Below are positions 1 through 7,784 of a stretch of 38,526 nt of DNA, piece by piece. Positions within the stretch are counted from its first letter, which is position 1, and the number at the start of each line of letters is the position of its first letter. Source of the DNA: Actinomycetota bacterium. Lineage in GTDB: Bacteria > Actinomycetota > Thermoleophilia > Gaiellales > Gaiellaceae. The stretch spans positions 1 to 38,526 of the forward strand of contig JACCXC010000111.1 of NCBI GenBank assembly GCA_013697275.1, read 5' to 3'. A program made the position numbers and the translations under genes. The notes beneath the pieces are model-generated. The model was not told where the DNA came from, made no database searches, and saw only the letters and a program-made list of their open reading frames with translations.

Positions 1-959
1 CCGCCGGGCCGCTCGGCCCCGGCACCACCCTCCGGATCTCGACAGGCGGCGCCGTGCCAGCCGGGGCGGATGCCGTCGTCCCGCTCGAACTCGTCGAGGA
101 GCAGGATGGCGCGGTCGTCTTTCCGGATGCAGTCGCGTCCGGCACCCACGTGCGCGAGCGAGGCGGAGACATCCGTGCGGGCGCGCTGGTCCTGAAGCCC
201 GGGGTCTTGCTCGGCCCCGCCCAGGTCGCGGCGCTCGCGGCGGCGGGCGTCGCAGAGGTGCACTGCGCGAAGCGTCCTCGCGTCGCAATCCTCGTCACGG
301 GCTCGGAGCTTCGGCCGCCCGGCGAGCCGCTCGGGCCGGGCGAGATCTACGAGTCGAACGCGCTTCTTCTTGCCGCGGCCCTGCAAGGCGGCGGGGCGGT
401 GCCCGCCCAGCTCGGCGTCGTTGCCGACGACCTCGCGGAGCACGTGCGCGCGCTCGAGCGGGCCCTTCTCGCCTTCGACGTCGTCGTCACCTCCGGCGGC
501 GCGTCGGTCGGGCCGCACGACCTCGTGCGCGAAGCGCAGCGGAAGCTCGGCGTCGAAGAGCTCTTCTGGGGTGTCTCCGTCAAGCCCGGGAAGCCGGTCG
601 CTTTCGGCGTCCGGCGAAACCACCTGGTCTTCAACCTCCCAGGGAACCCGGTCTCCGTCCTGGTCACGTTCGAGCTCTTCGTCCGTCCCGCCCTTGCCGC
701 GCTGCAGGGGGCTTCCGACTCTCTCCCCGCCTTTGGTCGCGGGCGGCTCACCGCACCGATCAGGCCGAACGCGCGCCGGCACGAGTTCGTGCGCGCGCGG
801 GCCTTCGCAGAGAGCGGTGAGCTTCGCCTCGAGCCGCTCGACGGCCAGGAGTCGCACATGATCGTGCGGGCCGCGCAGGCAAACGCGCTGGTCTCGGTTC
901 CGGCGGGCGAGGAGGAGCTCTCGGCCGGCTCCGAGGCGCGGTTCCTTCCCCTTCGCTAG
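1..959 (+). CDS. moeA: Molybdopterin molybdenumtransferase MoeA, 5' truncated by window edge
   Basis: MoeA inserts molybdate into adenylylated molybdopterin, the last step of molybdenum cofactor synthesis in the cytoplasm. The frame is open from base 3, so the track start at 54 (GTG) is internal: reading upstream adds 'LRISTGGAVPAGADAVVP', the family's conserved 'TG..P.GADAVV' segment. About 318 residues are visible, against roughly 400 for the family, so the N-terminal part lies outside the window. Visible landmarks are the domain III 'TSGGASVG' loop, 'KPGKPVAFG' and 'NLPGNPVSV', followed by a C-terminal beta domain (MoeA domain IV). The stop TAG (957-959) directly abuts the stop of the convergent next gene. 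moaC and mog lie about 10 kb away in another operon. Confidence 0.95.
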   Translation, partial: AGPLGPGTTLRISTGGAVPAGADAVVPLELVEEQDGAVVFPDAVASGTHVRERGGDIRAGALVLKPGVLLGPAQVAALAAAGVAEVHCAKRPRVAILVTGSELRPPGEPLGPGEIYESNALLLAAALQGGGAVPAQLGVVADDLAEHVRALERALLAFDVVVTSGGASVGPHDLVREAQRKLGVEELFWGVSVKPGKPVAFGVRRNHLVFNLPGNPVSVLVTFELFVRPALAALQGASDSLPAFGRGRLTAPIRPNARRHEFVRARAFAESGELRLEPLDGQESHMIVRAAQANALVSVPAGEEELSAGSEARFLPLR

Positions 960-2879
960 CTACTCCTCGCCGACGACACGAAGCTTGGGATCGTCCCTGT
1001 CCGCCCGGGTGGCGCGACTCCTGCGCCGCGCGAGCACGACTCGTCGGATTCCGGCGCGGAAAGGTCCACGGACGTGCGTGTCGCCCCGGCCCGGGTACGG
1101 CGCATACCGGCCGAACGCGAGCGCACCGACCTGCATGGCCGCTGCCGCCCATACGAGCGCTGTGAGCAGGAAGGGCGGAGCGACGTAGCCGACCGAGACG
1201 AGTGCGAGGACGTACCAGGGCGCGTCGAAGCCGAGCCCGAAGCGGACGGCGAAGGATCCGACCAGGACGACCGGCCCCGCGAGACCCGCCAGAAACACTC
1301 CCACGCGGAGCGGGAAGTTCCGGCGCGGCACATGCGGAAGCCAGAGCCACGCGTGGAGCGAAGGCAGGAGGAAGAGGAGCGCATAGGGGCTCGTCGCAGC
1401 GACGACAAGCGCCACCACTCCGAGCACGAGCATGGCTGCCAGGTGCCCGCCGAGCTCCTCGCGTCGCGCGACCGGTCGCCGGGGCGCCAGGCGCGGCCGT
1501 GCGATGAGCCAGCCGAGTGCCGAGGCGAGCACGAGGCCGAGAAGGGCGACCAGGGGCCAGTCGCCCGCGGCGTCCGAGTCGGGGCTGAGCGGGCGGGGCT
1601 CGCCAGCGGGGAGTAGGCCGGCCGCCGACCAGGCGGCGAAGAGGAGCCCCGCCCAGATCCAGACGGCAAGGCGGCTTCCAAGGCTTCGCAGCGCCGCCCC
1701 GAGTGCCACGCGCCGGCGGCGGCAGCGGGCGAAGAGATCGACTACCGCGACGAGGAACGGAATGAGCGATGCGAAGAGGAGGAGTTGGATCGTCCACCCG
1801 CGGATCAGCCGCGTCCCGGTGTAGACGTAGGACTCGGTGCCCCGGGCGAGCTCGGCGGTCGCGTCGAGAGCCAGGACCAGCTCCTGAGAGGCTGTGCCGA
1901 GCGAGCCAAGCTGGGTGGGGGCGAGCGCTTCGAGGGTGTCAGTCTCCGGCCGGGGCGGGCGCTCGCCACGGCCTGTCGTGATCGTGACGGCGGGGATCCC
2001 GCGCGCGACGAAGGGGCCCTGCTCGTTCAAGGCGAAGGGGAAGGCAAGGTCGACGACCTGGGCGAGGAAGGAGGGGCGGCCGGGGATCGTCTCCGTCGCG
2101 TCAGCCACCGTCCCGTCGGCGGTTGCGACGAGTGAGGCCGACGGAGAGCGCGCGGCGTCGCCGGCGAATGCGAGCCGGGCTGGGGCTCCGCCCCCAATGG
2201 CGTCCAGGCTGACGACGGCGACGATCGACGCTCCGCCCCCGGCGAGGCGCCGGACGATCTCGGGGTGTTCGGCGAACCGCGTGGCTCCGACGGCGCCGAA
2301 CGCACCGCCGTCCGTCGAGACGAAGAGAAGGGTGTGGGCCGGTTGGGTGACCTCGACGTTGCGCGCGATCTCGAGGAGCGCTGCGGTGCCCGATGCGTTG
2401 TCGTTCGCGCCGGGCGACTCGCCCGAGTTGTCCCGATGGGCTATGACGACGATCGTCTCGGGCGAGCGTCCGGGCGCCAGCGCGAAGAGATTCACGAGCG
2501 GGCGCGACCCGAGCCCGGGAACGTCGGCGGTGAACTCGTCCCGCTGGGCCGTGAGGCCGGACTCGCCGAGCCGGTCGACCACCCAGCGGACAGCCCCGTC
2601 GGCGCCGACCGAGCCGGGTGAGCGATCCGGGAAGCGGCGGGTCAGCTCGGTCGCGAATCCGACGGCCGTGGTCTCGTCGAAGGTCGGCTCGAGCCGCGGG
2701 GGTGGGAGGCGTTCCGGTTGGCCGACCGTGAAGGCCGCGATCAGCAGAGGAAACGCGACGGCCGCCCAGGAAGCCCGGTAAAGGCGGCCCGAGATCGGCC
2801 GCTCGAGGGTGCCGCGCCGCGGTCGGCGGCGCGCGGCCGCCGGGTCGTCCGGCTGGACAGGGGGGCGCCGCGAGGACAG
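960..2879 (-). CDS. M28-fold membrane-anchored peptidase-like protein, probably with degenerate metal site
   Basis: The track begins at GTG 2582, but the frame stays open to 2885 and encodes a basic N-terminus, a hydrophobic segment ('SWAAVAFPLLIAAF') and the usual M28 lead-in ('FATELTRRFPDRSPGS'). The true start is therefore upstream, probably CTG at 2879 (about 639 aa), since no ATG, GTG or TTG exists there. An N-terminal anchor is followed by the M28 fold and about seven to eight C-terminal membrane helices. 'AHRDN' and 'GANDNASG' match metal-ligand motifs. The usual Glu-Glu motif reads 'STDGGAFG' and the final His region reads 'ALNEQGPF', so canonical zinc chemistry is doubtful. Probably exported aminopeptidase-like; substrate unknown. 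Confidence 0.75.
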   Translation of the reverse strand: MSSRRPPVQPDDPAAARRRPRRGTLERPISGRLYRASWAAVAFPLLIAAFTVGQPERLPPPRLEPTFDETTAVGFATELTRRFPDRSPGSVGADGAVRWVVDRLGESGLTAQRDEFTADVPGLGSRPLVNLFALAPGRSPETIVVIAHRDNSGESPGANDNASGTAALLEIARNVEVTQPAHTLLFVSTDGGAFGAVGATRFAEHPEIVRRLAGGGASIVAVVSLDAIGGGAPARLAFAGDAARSPSASLVATADGTVADATETIPGRPSFLAQVVDLAFPFALNEQGPFVARGIPAVTITTGRGERPPRPETDTLEALAPTQLGSLGTASQELVLALDATAELARGTESYVYTGTRLIRGWTIQLLLFASLIPFLVAVVDLFARCRRRRVALGAALRSLGSRLAVWIWAGLLFAAWSAAGLLPAGEPRPLSPDSDAAGDWPLVALLGLVLASALGWLIARPRLAPRRPVARREELGGHLAAMLVLGVVALVVAATSPYALLFLLPSLHAWLWLPHVPRRNFPLRVGVFLAGLAGPVVLVGSFAVRFGLGFDAPWYVLALVSVGYVAPPFLLTALVWAAAAMQVGALAFGRYAPYPGRGDTHVRGPFRAGIRRVVLARRRSRATRADRDDPKLRVVGEE

Positions 2880-2888
2880 AACTCGCTA

Positions 2889-2894
2889 AGGGTA
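2889..2894 (-). promoter_or_regulatory. Candidate -10 box (TACCCT) of the M28 gene
   Basis: On the minus strand TACCCT ends 9 nt before the CTG codon at 2879 and 6 nt before an in-frame GTT at 2882. It fits the TANNNT-close-to-start pattern of this window and supports a start near 2880 rather than 2582. No clear -35. Confidence 0.4.
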
Positions 2895-2953
2895 GACCGG
2901 GCGCAGGCGTTTCCCGGCCCGACGGTGCCCACAGCAGCCTGCGGCGCCGTGCC

Positions 2954-2959
2954 TATCCT
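2954..2959 (+). promoter_or_regulatory. -10 box (TATCCT), leaderless start of response regulator
   Basis: TATCCT ends exactly 7 nt before GTG 2967, with no Shine-Dalgarno in between. This selects GTG 2967 as the start of the response regulator over the longer track ORF. Confidence 0.6.
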
Positions 2960-2966
2960 GTCCTCG

Positions 2967-3665
2967 GTGGCAACCGGCGTCACGATCTTGCTCGTCGACG
3001 ACGAGGAGTCCATCCAGAAGCTCCTCACCTATCCGCTCGAGCGCGACGGCCATCGCGTCGTGCAGGCTCGAGACGGCGAGGAGGCGCTCTCGCGCTTCCG
3101 GGAGGAGGCCGTCGACCTCGTCCTCCTCGACCTCGCGCTTCCGAAGCTCGACGGCCTCGAGGTCTGTCGGCGGATCCGCGCCGAGAGCACGGTTCCGATC
3201 CTGATGCTCACGGCCCGCGACGACGAGATCGACAAGGTGCTCGGGCTCGAGATCGGCGCTGACGACTACATCACGAAGCCGTTCTCGATCCGCGAGCTCC
3301 GCAGCCGGATCCGGGCCGCGGTACGACGGGCCAACCTGACCCCGCCGGCGGAGTCCGCAGAGGTGATCGAGGCCGACGGGCTGCGCATGGACATCCCCCG
3401 TCGAACCGTGCAGGTGCACGAGCAGCCGGTCCAGCTGACCTACCTCGAGTTCGAGCTCTTGCGGACGCTCGCGTCGGCTCCCGGCCGCGTTTTCACGCGC
3501 CAGGCGCTTCTCGACAAGCTCTGGGGCGGCTCGGCGTTTCGCGACCCCCGGACGATCGACGTGCACGTGCGCCACCTGCGCGAGAAGATCGAGCCCGACC
3601 CTGCCGAGCCCGAGTACATCTTCACGGTCCGGGGAGTCGGCTACCGGTTCCGGGACGGCCGGTGA
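2967..3665 (+). CDS. OmpR/PhoB-family response regulator
   Basis: DNA-binding response regulator of about 232 aa. The receiver domain (residues about 5-118) has the acidic pair D11-D12, phospho-acceptor D55 ('LLDLALP'), Thr in 'LTARDD' and Lys in 'DDYITKPF'. The C-terminal winged helix (about 135-232) ends 'FTVRGVGYRFRDG', typical of OmpR/PhoB. The track start at 2718 adds 83 unlikely residues; GTG 2967 gives a normal N-terminus and lies 7 nt after a TATCCT box. The stop overlaps the start of the cognate kinase (GTGA). The kinase and HtrA protease downstream suggest envelope-stress signalling. Confidence 0.93.
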   Translation: MATGVTILLVDDEESIQKLLTYPLERDGHRVVQARDGEEALSRFREEAVDLVLLDLALPKLDGLEVCRRIRAESTVPILMLTARDDEIDKVLGLEIGADDYITKPFSIRELRSRIRAAVRRANLTPPAESAEVIEADGLRMDIPRRTVQVHEQPVQLTYLEFELLRTLASAPGRVFTRQALLDKLWGGSAFRDPRTIDVHVRHLREKIEPDPAEPEYIFTVRGVGYRFRDGR

Positions 3666-5119
3666 GGAGCGCGCTTCCGCCGCTTCGAGCGACGCTGGGC
3701 GTCAAGCTTGCACTCGCCGTCTTCGCAATCGTCGCGGGGGCGCTCGCGATCGTCTACCTGCTCGTCGTGCCGAGGCTCGAGGAGCAGCTCGTCGACGCGA
3801 AGGTCCGCCAGCTCGAACGGTCGGCGCCGCGCCTCGTCGCCGAGCTGCGACAGAGCAGCTCTCGCGGGATTGTCGGGATCAATGACACCGTCAGCTTCGC
3901 CGCGACGAACCTGAACGCGCGAATCGTCGTCTTCGACCGCCTTGGCACGGACGGGCTCCGCACGATCGCCGATTCGAGCGTCGTGCAGGCCGGCGACCTC
4001 GGCCGCGACCGGATCGCGCGGCAGGCCGCCGAGGGCCCGGGCCCCGCCTCCGGACGGGTGGAGCGCGAGGGGCTCGAGTACGCCGAGCACTCGGTCCCGG
4101 TCGGCAGCTCGATCGTCGTCCTCTTCTCGGCACCACTCGAGGAGACGCTTGCGAACGTGCGACTGGTTCGGCGAAGCGTCGTCATTGCCGGCCTCGTCGC
4201 CCTCCTGGCCGCGGCAGCAGCGGCCTATGCGGCCGCCATCGGCCTCACGCGGCGGCTCCGGCGGCTGGAGACCGCCGCTGACCGGATCGCGCGGGGCGAC
4301 TTTGCGACTCCGGTCGCCGAGACCCGCGGCGGCGACGAGGTCGCCGAGCTCGCGCGCGGCTTCGACGCGATGCGGGAGCGACTGTCGGACCTCGATCGCG
4401 TGCGCCGTGAGTTCATTGCCAACGCCTCGCACGAGCTTCGAACGCCGCTCTTCTCGCTGGCCGGCTTTCTCGAGCTCCTGGCCGACGAGGAGCTCGACCC
4501 CCCCACACGCCGCGAGTTCCTGCAGGAGACGCGCGCTCAGGTCGAGCGGCTGACCCGCCTCGCCACCGATCTTCTCGACCTGTCGCGCCTTGACGCGGGC
4601 CAGCTTTCGGTCGAACGAGGCGAGGTCGACCTGACCGTTGCCGCGCGCACGGTCTGCGAGGAGTTCCGCGCCCTGGCCGAGGCGACCGGCCACCCTCTGA
4701 GCGTCGAGGCCGCGGATGATGTGCTCGCAGTGGGTGACTACGAGCGCGTGATCCAGATCGGGCGCATCCTCGTCGAGAACGCCCTGCGGCACACGGCCAC
4801 CGGGACGCGGATCGAGCTGCACCCCGCCTTCGACAACGGCCGCGCCACGCTCGCTGTAACGGACAAGGGCCCCGGCATCGCCGCCGAGGATCAGGAACAC
4901 GTCTTCGAGCGCTTTTACCGCGCGGGTGGCGGGCGGGCGTCCGGAAGCGGGCTCGGCCTGGCGATCGCCCGCGAGCTCGCCACGCGGATGGACGGCACGC
5001 TCGATCTTTCCTCGCAGCCCGGCGAGACCGTGCTCAGGCTCTGCCTGCCGGCCGTTGCGCCGATTCCACGTGGAAACGGTGAACCGGCGGCGGCCCGGGA
5101 ACCTGCGACTACGCTGTGA
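3662..5119 (+). CDS. Membrane sensor histidine kinase with HAMP domain
   Basis: 485-aa kinase translationally coupled to the preceding regulator (4-bp overlap). There is a short cytoplasmic N-terminus, TM1 (about 14-36), an extracytoplasmic sensor region of about 130 residues, TM2 (about 170-195), HAMP, and a DHp H-box 'NASHELRTPLFS' with phospho-acceptor H257. The HATPase domain shows 'ENALRHT' (N box), 'DKGPGIA' (G1), 'FERFYRAGGG' (F box) and 'GSGLGLAIA' (G2). All catalytic motifs are intact. The likely partner is the upstream regulator, and the next gene is an HtrA-type protease, the order known for mycobacterial mprA-mprB-pepD. The stimulus is not deducible. Confidence 0.94.
   Translation: MRSALPPLRATLGVKLALAVFAIVAGALAIVYLLVVPRLEEQLVDAKVRQLERSAPRLVAELRQSSSRGIVGINDTVSFAATNLNARIVVFDRLGTDGLRTIADSSVVQAGDLGRDRIARQAAEGPGPASGRVEREGLEYAEHSVPVGSSIVVLFSAPLEETLANVRLVRRSVVIAGLVALLAAAAAAYAAAIGLTRRLRRLETAADRIARGDFATPVAETRGGDEVAELARGFDAMRERLSDLDRVRREFIANASHELRTPLFSLAGFLELLADEELDPPTRREFLQETRAQVERLTRLATDLLDLSRLDAGQLSVERGEVDLTVAARTVCEEFRALAEATGHPLSVEAADDVLAVGDYERVIQIGRILVENALRHTATGTRIELHPAFDNGRATLAVTDKGPGIAAEDQEHVFERFYRAGGGRASGSGLGLAIARELATRMDGTLDLSSQPGETVLRLCLPAVAPIPRGNGEPAAAREPATTL
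5110..5115 (+). promoter_or_regulatory. -10 box (TACGCT) inside the kinase 3' end, for htrA
   Basis: TACGCT lies within the last codons of the kinase and ends 7 nt before TTG 5123. It suggests HtrA has its own leaderless promoter besides read-through from the two-component operon. Confidence 0.5.
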
Positions 5120-5122
5120 CGG

Positions 5123-6373
5123 TTGCCCGTGCGCTCCTCGCTAGTAGCCGTTGTCGCGATCGTCTCCGCCTTCCTGGGCGGGCTCGGCGCGCTGCTCGTG
5201 GGCCAAGCGGTCGGGTGGACTGAGAGCAGCACACAGACAGTCCTCGTGTCCGGAGCCGGCACCGCGTCGCCTGCCGCGCGCACCAGTCCAGCCGCGACCG
5301 GGGAGGCCGCCAAGCCGCTCCCGGGAAACGACTTCGACGCGACCGCGATCTACCGCGAGCGCGTGGGCGGTGTCGTGACCATCCACTCCCTGTTCGGCAA
5401 TCACGCGGCGACGGGCGAGGGAACAGCCGCGCAGGGCACCGGCTTCGTGGTCTCGTCCGACGGCTACATCCTCACGAACTCGCACGTGATCACCACGGCC
5501 GGTGAAACAGGAGAACCGAGCAGCACCCGCGCGGCCAAGGCAGCCACCCAGGTCTACATCGAGTTTCGGGACGGTGACCGGGTCGAGGCCAAGGTCGTGG
5601 GTTGGGACGTCTTCGACGACGTCGGGCTCCTGAAGGTGGAGCCTGGCCTGCACGAGCTCCGGCCCCTTCCGCTCGGGGACTCGAGCGGGGTCCAGGTGGG
5701 CGAGCCGGTTGCGGCAATCGGGAGCCCGTTCGGACAGGCCAACACGCTGACCGTCGGCGTCGTCGGGGCGATCGAGCGGTCGATTCCCTCGCTCACCTCG
5801 GACTACAGCCTCGTCGACGCGATCCAGACCGACGCACCGATCAACCGGGGAAATTCGGGCGGCCCGCTCCTCGACGCCCGAGGGCGCGTGATCGGGGTGA
5901 ACGCGCAGATCCGTAGCGAGTCGGGAACCGCAGAAGGGGTCGGCTTCGCCGTTCCGATCAACTCGGCGGTCCGCTCGATGAAGCAGTTGATCGCTCGCGG
6001 AGAGGTCGCGTACGCCTGGGTCGGGATCACGACGGCGACCGTGACAGCCTCGGTCGCGAAGCGTTTCGCCTACGGGGCCGAGGAGGGCGCCGCCGTCCAG
6101 ACCGTGATCGAGGACGGCCCGGCCGACCGGGCGGGCTTTCGTCCCGGGCGCGAGGCACAGCTCTTCGCGGGGCTCTCGCTTCGTCCGGGCGGCGACCTGA
6201 TCGTCGCGATCGACGGTGAGCCGGTTCGGACGGCCGAGGACGTCGTCCGTGCCGTTACCAGCCGGCTCCCGGGCGAGCAGGTCGAGTTCACCGTGTTCCG
6301 TGGATCGAGGCGGGTCGCCGTCGCGGTCGAGCTTGGTCAGCGCCCGCTCGTCCCACCCGACGACGGCCGCTGA
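5123..6373 (+). CDS. HtrA/DegP-type (S1C) serine protease with PDZ domain, membrane anchored
   Basis: 416-aa envelope protease or chaperone. One N-terminal membrane helix ('LVAVVAIVSAFLGGLGALLVG') is followed by a Ser/Thr/Ala-rich linker. The trypsin-like domain has the intact triad H121 ('TNSHVI'), D166 ('DDVGLLKV') and S245 ('GNSGGPLLD'). One PDZ domain (about 310-405) contains 'DGPADRAGF'. Start TTG 5123 is preferred because TACGCT ends 7 nt upstream; GTG 5129 is an alternative. Only 3 bases separate it from the kinase stop. The position resembles mycobacterial pepD next to mprAB, suggesting it degrades or refolds misfolded envelope proteins under control of the neighbouring system. Confidence 0.93.
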   Translation: MPVRSSLVAVVAIVSAFLGGLGALLVGQAVGWTESSTQTVLVSGAGTASPAARTSPAATGEAAKPLPGNDFDATAIYRERVGGVVTIHSLFGNHAATGEGTAAQGTGFVVSSDGYILTNSHVITTAGETGEPSSTRAAKAATQVYIEFRDGDRVEAKVVGWDVFDDVGLLKVEPGLHELRPLPLGDSSGVQVGEPVAAIGSPFGQANTLTVGVVGAIERSIPSLTSDYSLVDAIQTDAPINRGNSGGPLLDARGRVIGVNAQIRSESGTAEGVGFAVPINSAVRSMKQLIARGEVAYAWVGITTATVTASVAKRFAYGAEEGAAVQTVIEDGPADRAGFRPGREAQLFAGLSLRPGGDLIVAIDGEPVRTAEDVVRAVTSRLPGEQVEFTVFRGSRRVAVAVELGQRPLVPPDDGR

Positions 6374-6379
6374 CCCAGC

Positions 6380-6385
6380 TACCGT
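6380..6385 (+). promoter_or_regulatory. -10 box (TACCGT) for the DNA methyltransferase
   Basis: TACCGT ends 7 nt before ATG 6393, supporting a leaderless start there rather than at the track start 6216. Confidence 0.5.
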
Positions 6386-6392
6386 CGCGCGC

Positions 6393-7253
6393 ATGGAGCG
6401 CCCGGACGCCGACGCGATCCTGCTCGGTGACAACCTCCAGGTGCTGCCGCGCTTCGCGGACGGGAGCTTCCAGCTCGTCTACGCCGATCCGCCGTTCAAT
6501 ACCGGCAAGCGCCAGGCGCGCCGCACGCTCGCGACCGTGGCCGACGAAGCGGGTGAGCGAACCGGCTTCGGCGGACGGCGCTACCGCTCGACGCTTCTGG
6601 TGGAGTCCTCATACAGCGACTCCTTCGAGGACTACCTCGGCTTCCTCGAGCCGCGGCTGCGGGAAATCCATCGGCTGCTTGCACCGACAGGGACGCTCTA
6701 CCTCCACCTCGACTACCGCGAGGCCCACTACGTGAAGCTCCTCCTGGACGAGCTCTTCGGCCGCGAGTGCTTCCTGAACGAGCTCGTTTGGGCCTATGAC
6801 TACGGTGCGCGCACGAAGCGCCGTTGGCCGGCCAAGCACGACACGATCCTCGTCTACGTTAGGGACCCGGGCCGCTACCACTTCGACGCCGAGGCCGTCG
6901 AGCGGGAGCCGTACATGGCCCCCGGCCTCGTGACGGCCGAAAAGGCCGCCCGAGGAAAGCTTCCGACCGATGTCTGGTGGCACACGATCGTTTCGCCGAC
7001 CGGCATGGAGAAGACAGGCTACCCCTCGCAGAAGCCCGAGGGGATCGTCGGCCGCATGCTCCAGGCCTCGACTCGTCCGGGCGACTGGTGCCTCGACCCC
7101 TTCGCCGGAAGCGGCACCCTCGGCGCGGTCGCCAGGAAGCTCGGCCGGCGGTTCGTGCTCGTCGACGAGAGCGCCGAAGCGGTCGCCGTGGCGACCCGCC
7201 GGCTCGGAAAGCTCGACCAGGAATCCCCGCTCAGGGGACGAAAAGCCGTTTAG
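6393..7253 (+). CDS. Orphan beta-class DNA methyltransferase (N6-adenine or N4-cytosine)
   Basis: About 286 aa from ATG 6393; the longer track ORF overlaps htrA by about 160 bases and is unlikely. Motif IV 'DPPFNTG' (from D32) lies N-terminal. A variable region of about 100-200 is the likely target-recognition part. Motif I 'DPFAGSGTLG' (F237) lies C-terminal, next to 'FVLVDES'. This IV-before-I order defines the beta class, which includes CcrM-type and type III Mod enzymes. 'GYPSQKPEGIVGRML' is the conserved motif X region. No endonuclease, specificity subunit or phage gene is adjacent, so this is probably a solitary chromosomal methyltransferase with a regulatory or housekeeping role. Target site unknown. 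Confidence 0.88.
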   Translation: MERPDADAILLGDNLQVLPRFADGSFQLVYADPPFNTGKRQARRTLATVADEAGERTGFGGRRYRSTLLVESSYSDSFEDYLGFLEPRLREIHRLLAPTGTLYLHLDYREAHYVKLLLDELFGRECFLNELVWAYDYGARTKRRWPAKHDTILVYVRDPGRYHFDAEAVEREPYMAPGLVTAEKAARGKLPTDVWWHTIVSPTGMEKTGYPSQKPEGIVGRMLQASTRPGDWCLDPFAGSGTLGAVARKLGRRFVLVDESAEAVAVATRRLGKLDQESPLRGRKAV

Positions 7254-7318
7254 GCGTCCCTCGGCCGGGTAGAGCTTCGTTTCAGGGCCTGACACGAAGG
7301 AAGTGATCAAGGGCACCC

Positions 7319-7735
7319 ATGGGTGAGGAACGCGACAGCGGCGTCGTAGAGCTCTCCATCCCGGCCAAGGCCGAGTACATCGCACTGTGCCGTCTCGCGC
7401 TCGCGGGCCTGGCGCAGGTGCGTGCGCTCGAGGAGGAGACGCTTGCCGACTTGAAGCTCGCGCTGACGGAGGCCTGCTCGAACTCCATCCGCCACGCGTA
7501 TGAGGCCGGCCGGACCGGCGTGGTGGACATTCGCTACGAGCTGAACGGGGAGCAGCTCGCAGTCGAGGTCGCCGACGAAGGCAGTGGCTTCGAGCTAGAC
7601 GCAACGGGGGCCCAGAACGGAGATCTGGACGAGGGCGGGCTCGGGCTCGCGATTATCCGGGCGGTGACCGACGAGCTCGCCGTCGAGTCGCACGATCGCG
7701 GCTCGCGTCTGCGCTTCGTCAAGTATCTGAACTAG
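7319..7735 (+). CDS. RsbW/SpoIIAB-like anti-sigma factor serine kinase (HATPase)
   Basis: 138-aa soluble GHKL ATPase. 'LALTEACSNSIRHAY' is the N box, 'VADEGSGFE' the G1 box and 'GGLGLAIIRAVTDEL' the G2 box; there is no His-phosphotransfer domain. This is the layout of anti-sigma kinases (RsbW, SpoIIAB, RsbT-like HATPase_c_2), which sequester an alternative sigma factor or phosphorylate an anti-anti-sigma factor. No sigma-B-type sigma factor or STAS antagonist is next to it; the ECF sigma gene at 27.6 kb is unlinked. A weak AAGGG precedes ATG 7319. Trehalose synthesis follows downstream, consistent with a stress link, but that is only inference. Confidence 0.85.
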   Translation: MGEERDSGVVELSIPAKAEYIALCRLALAGLAQVRALEEETLADLKLALTEACSNSIRHAYEAGRTGVVDIRYELNGEQLAVEVADEGSGFELDATGAQNGDLDEGGLGLAIIRAVTDELAVESHDRGSRLRFVKYLN

Positions 7736-7771
7736 ACAACGTTCGGACCCGAATTCGCCCGGGGCGATCGT

Positions 7772-7777
7772 TATTCT
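7772..7777 (+). promoter_or_regulatory. -10 box (TATTCT) for the TreT-like gene
   Basis: TATTCT ends 7 nt before GTG 7785, with no Shine-Dalgarno between. The box is the only AT-rich spot in a GC-rich gap. Confidence 0.6.
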
Positions 7778-7784
7778 CGCGGGC

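Noticed and set aside
3641-4900. 419-aa minus-strand ORF
   Set aside because: Shadow of the histidine kinase, whose motifs are all intact on the plus strand.
5141-6433. 430-aa minus-strand ORF
   Set aside because: Antisense to htrA; no recognisable domain.
7742-7753. Inverted repeat TTCGG-AC-CCGAA upstream of the TreT-like gene
   Set aside because: Short, single occurrence; could be an operator but nothing else supports it.
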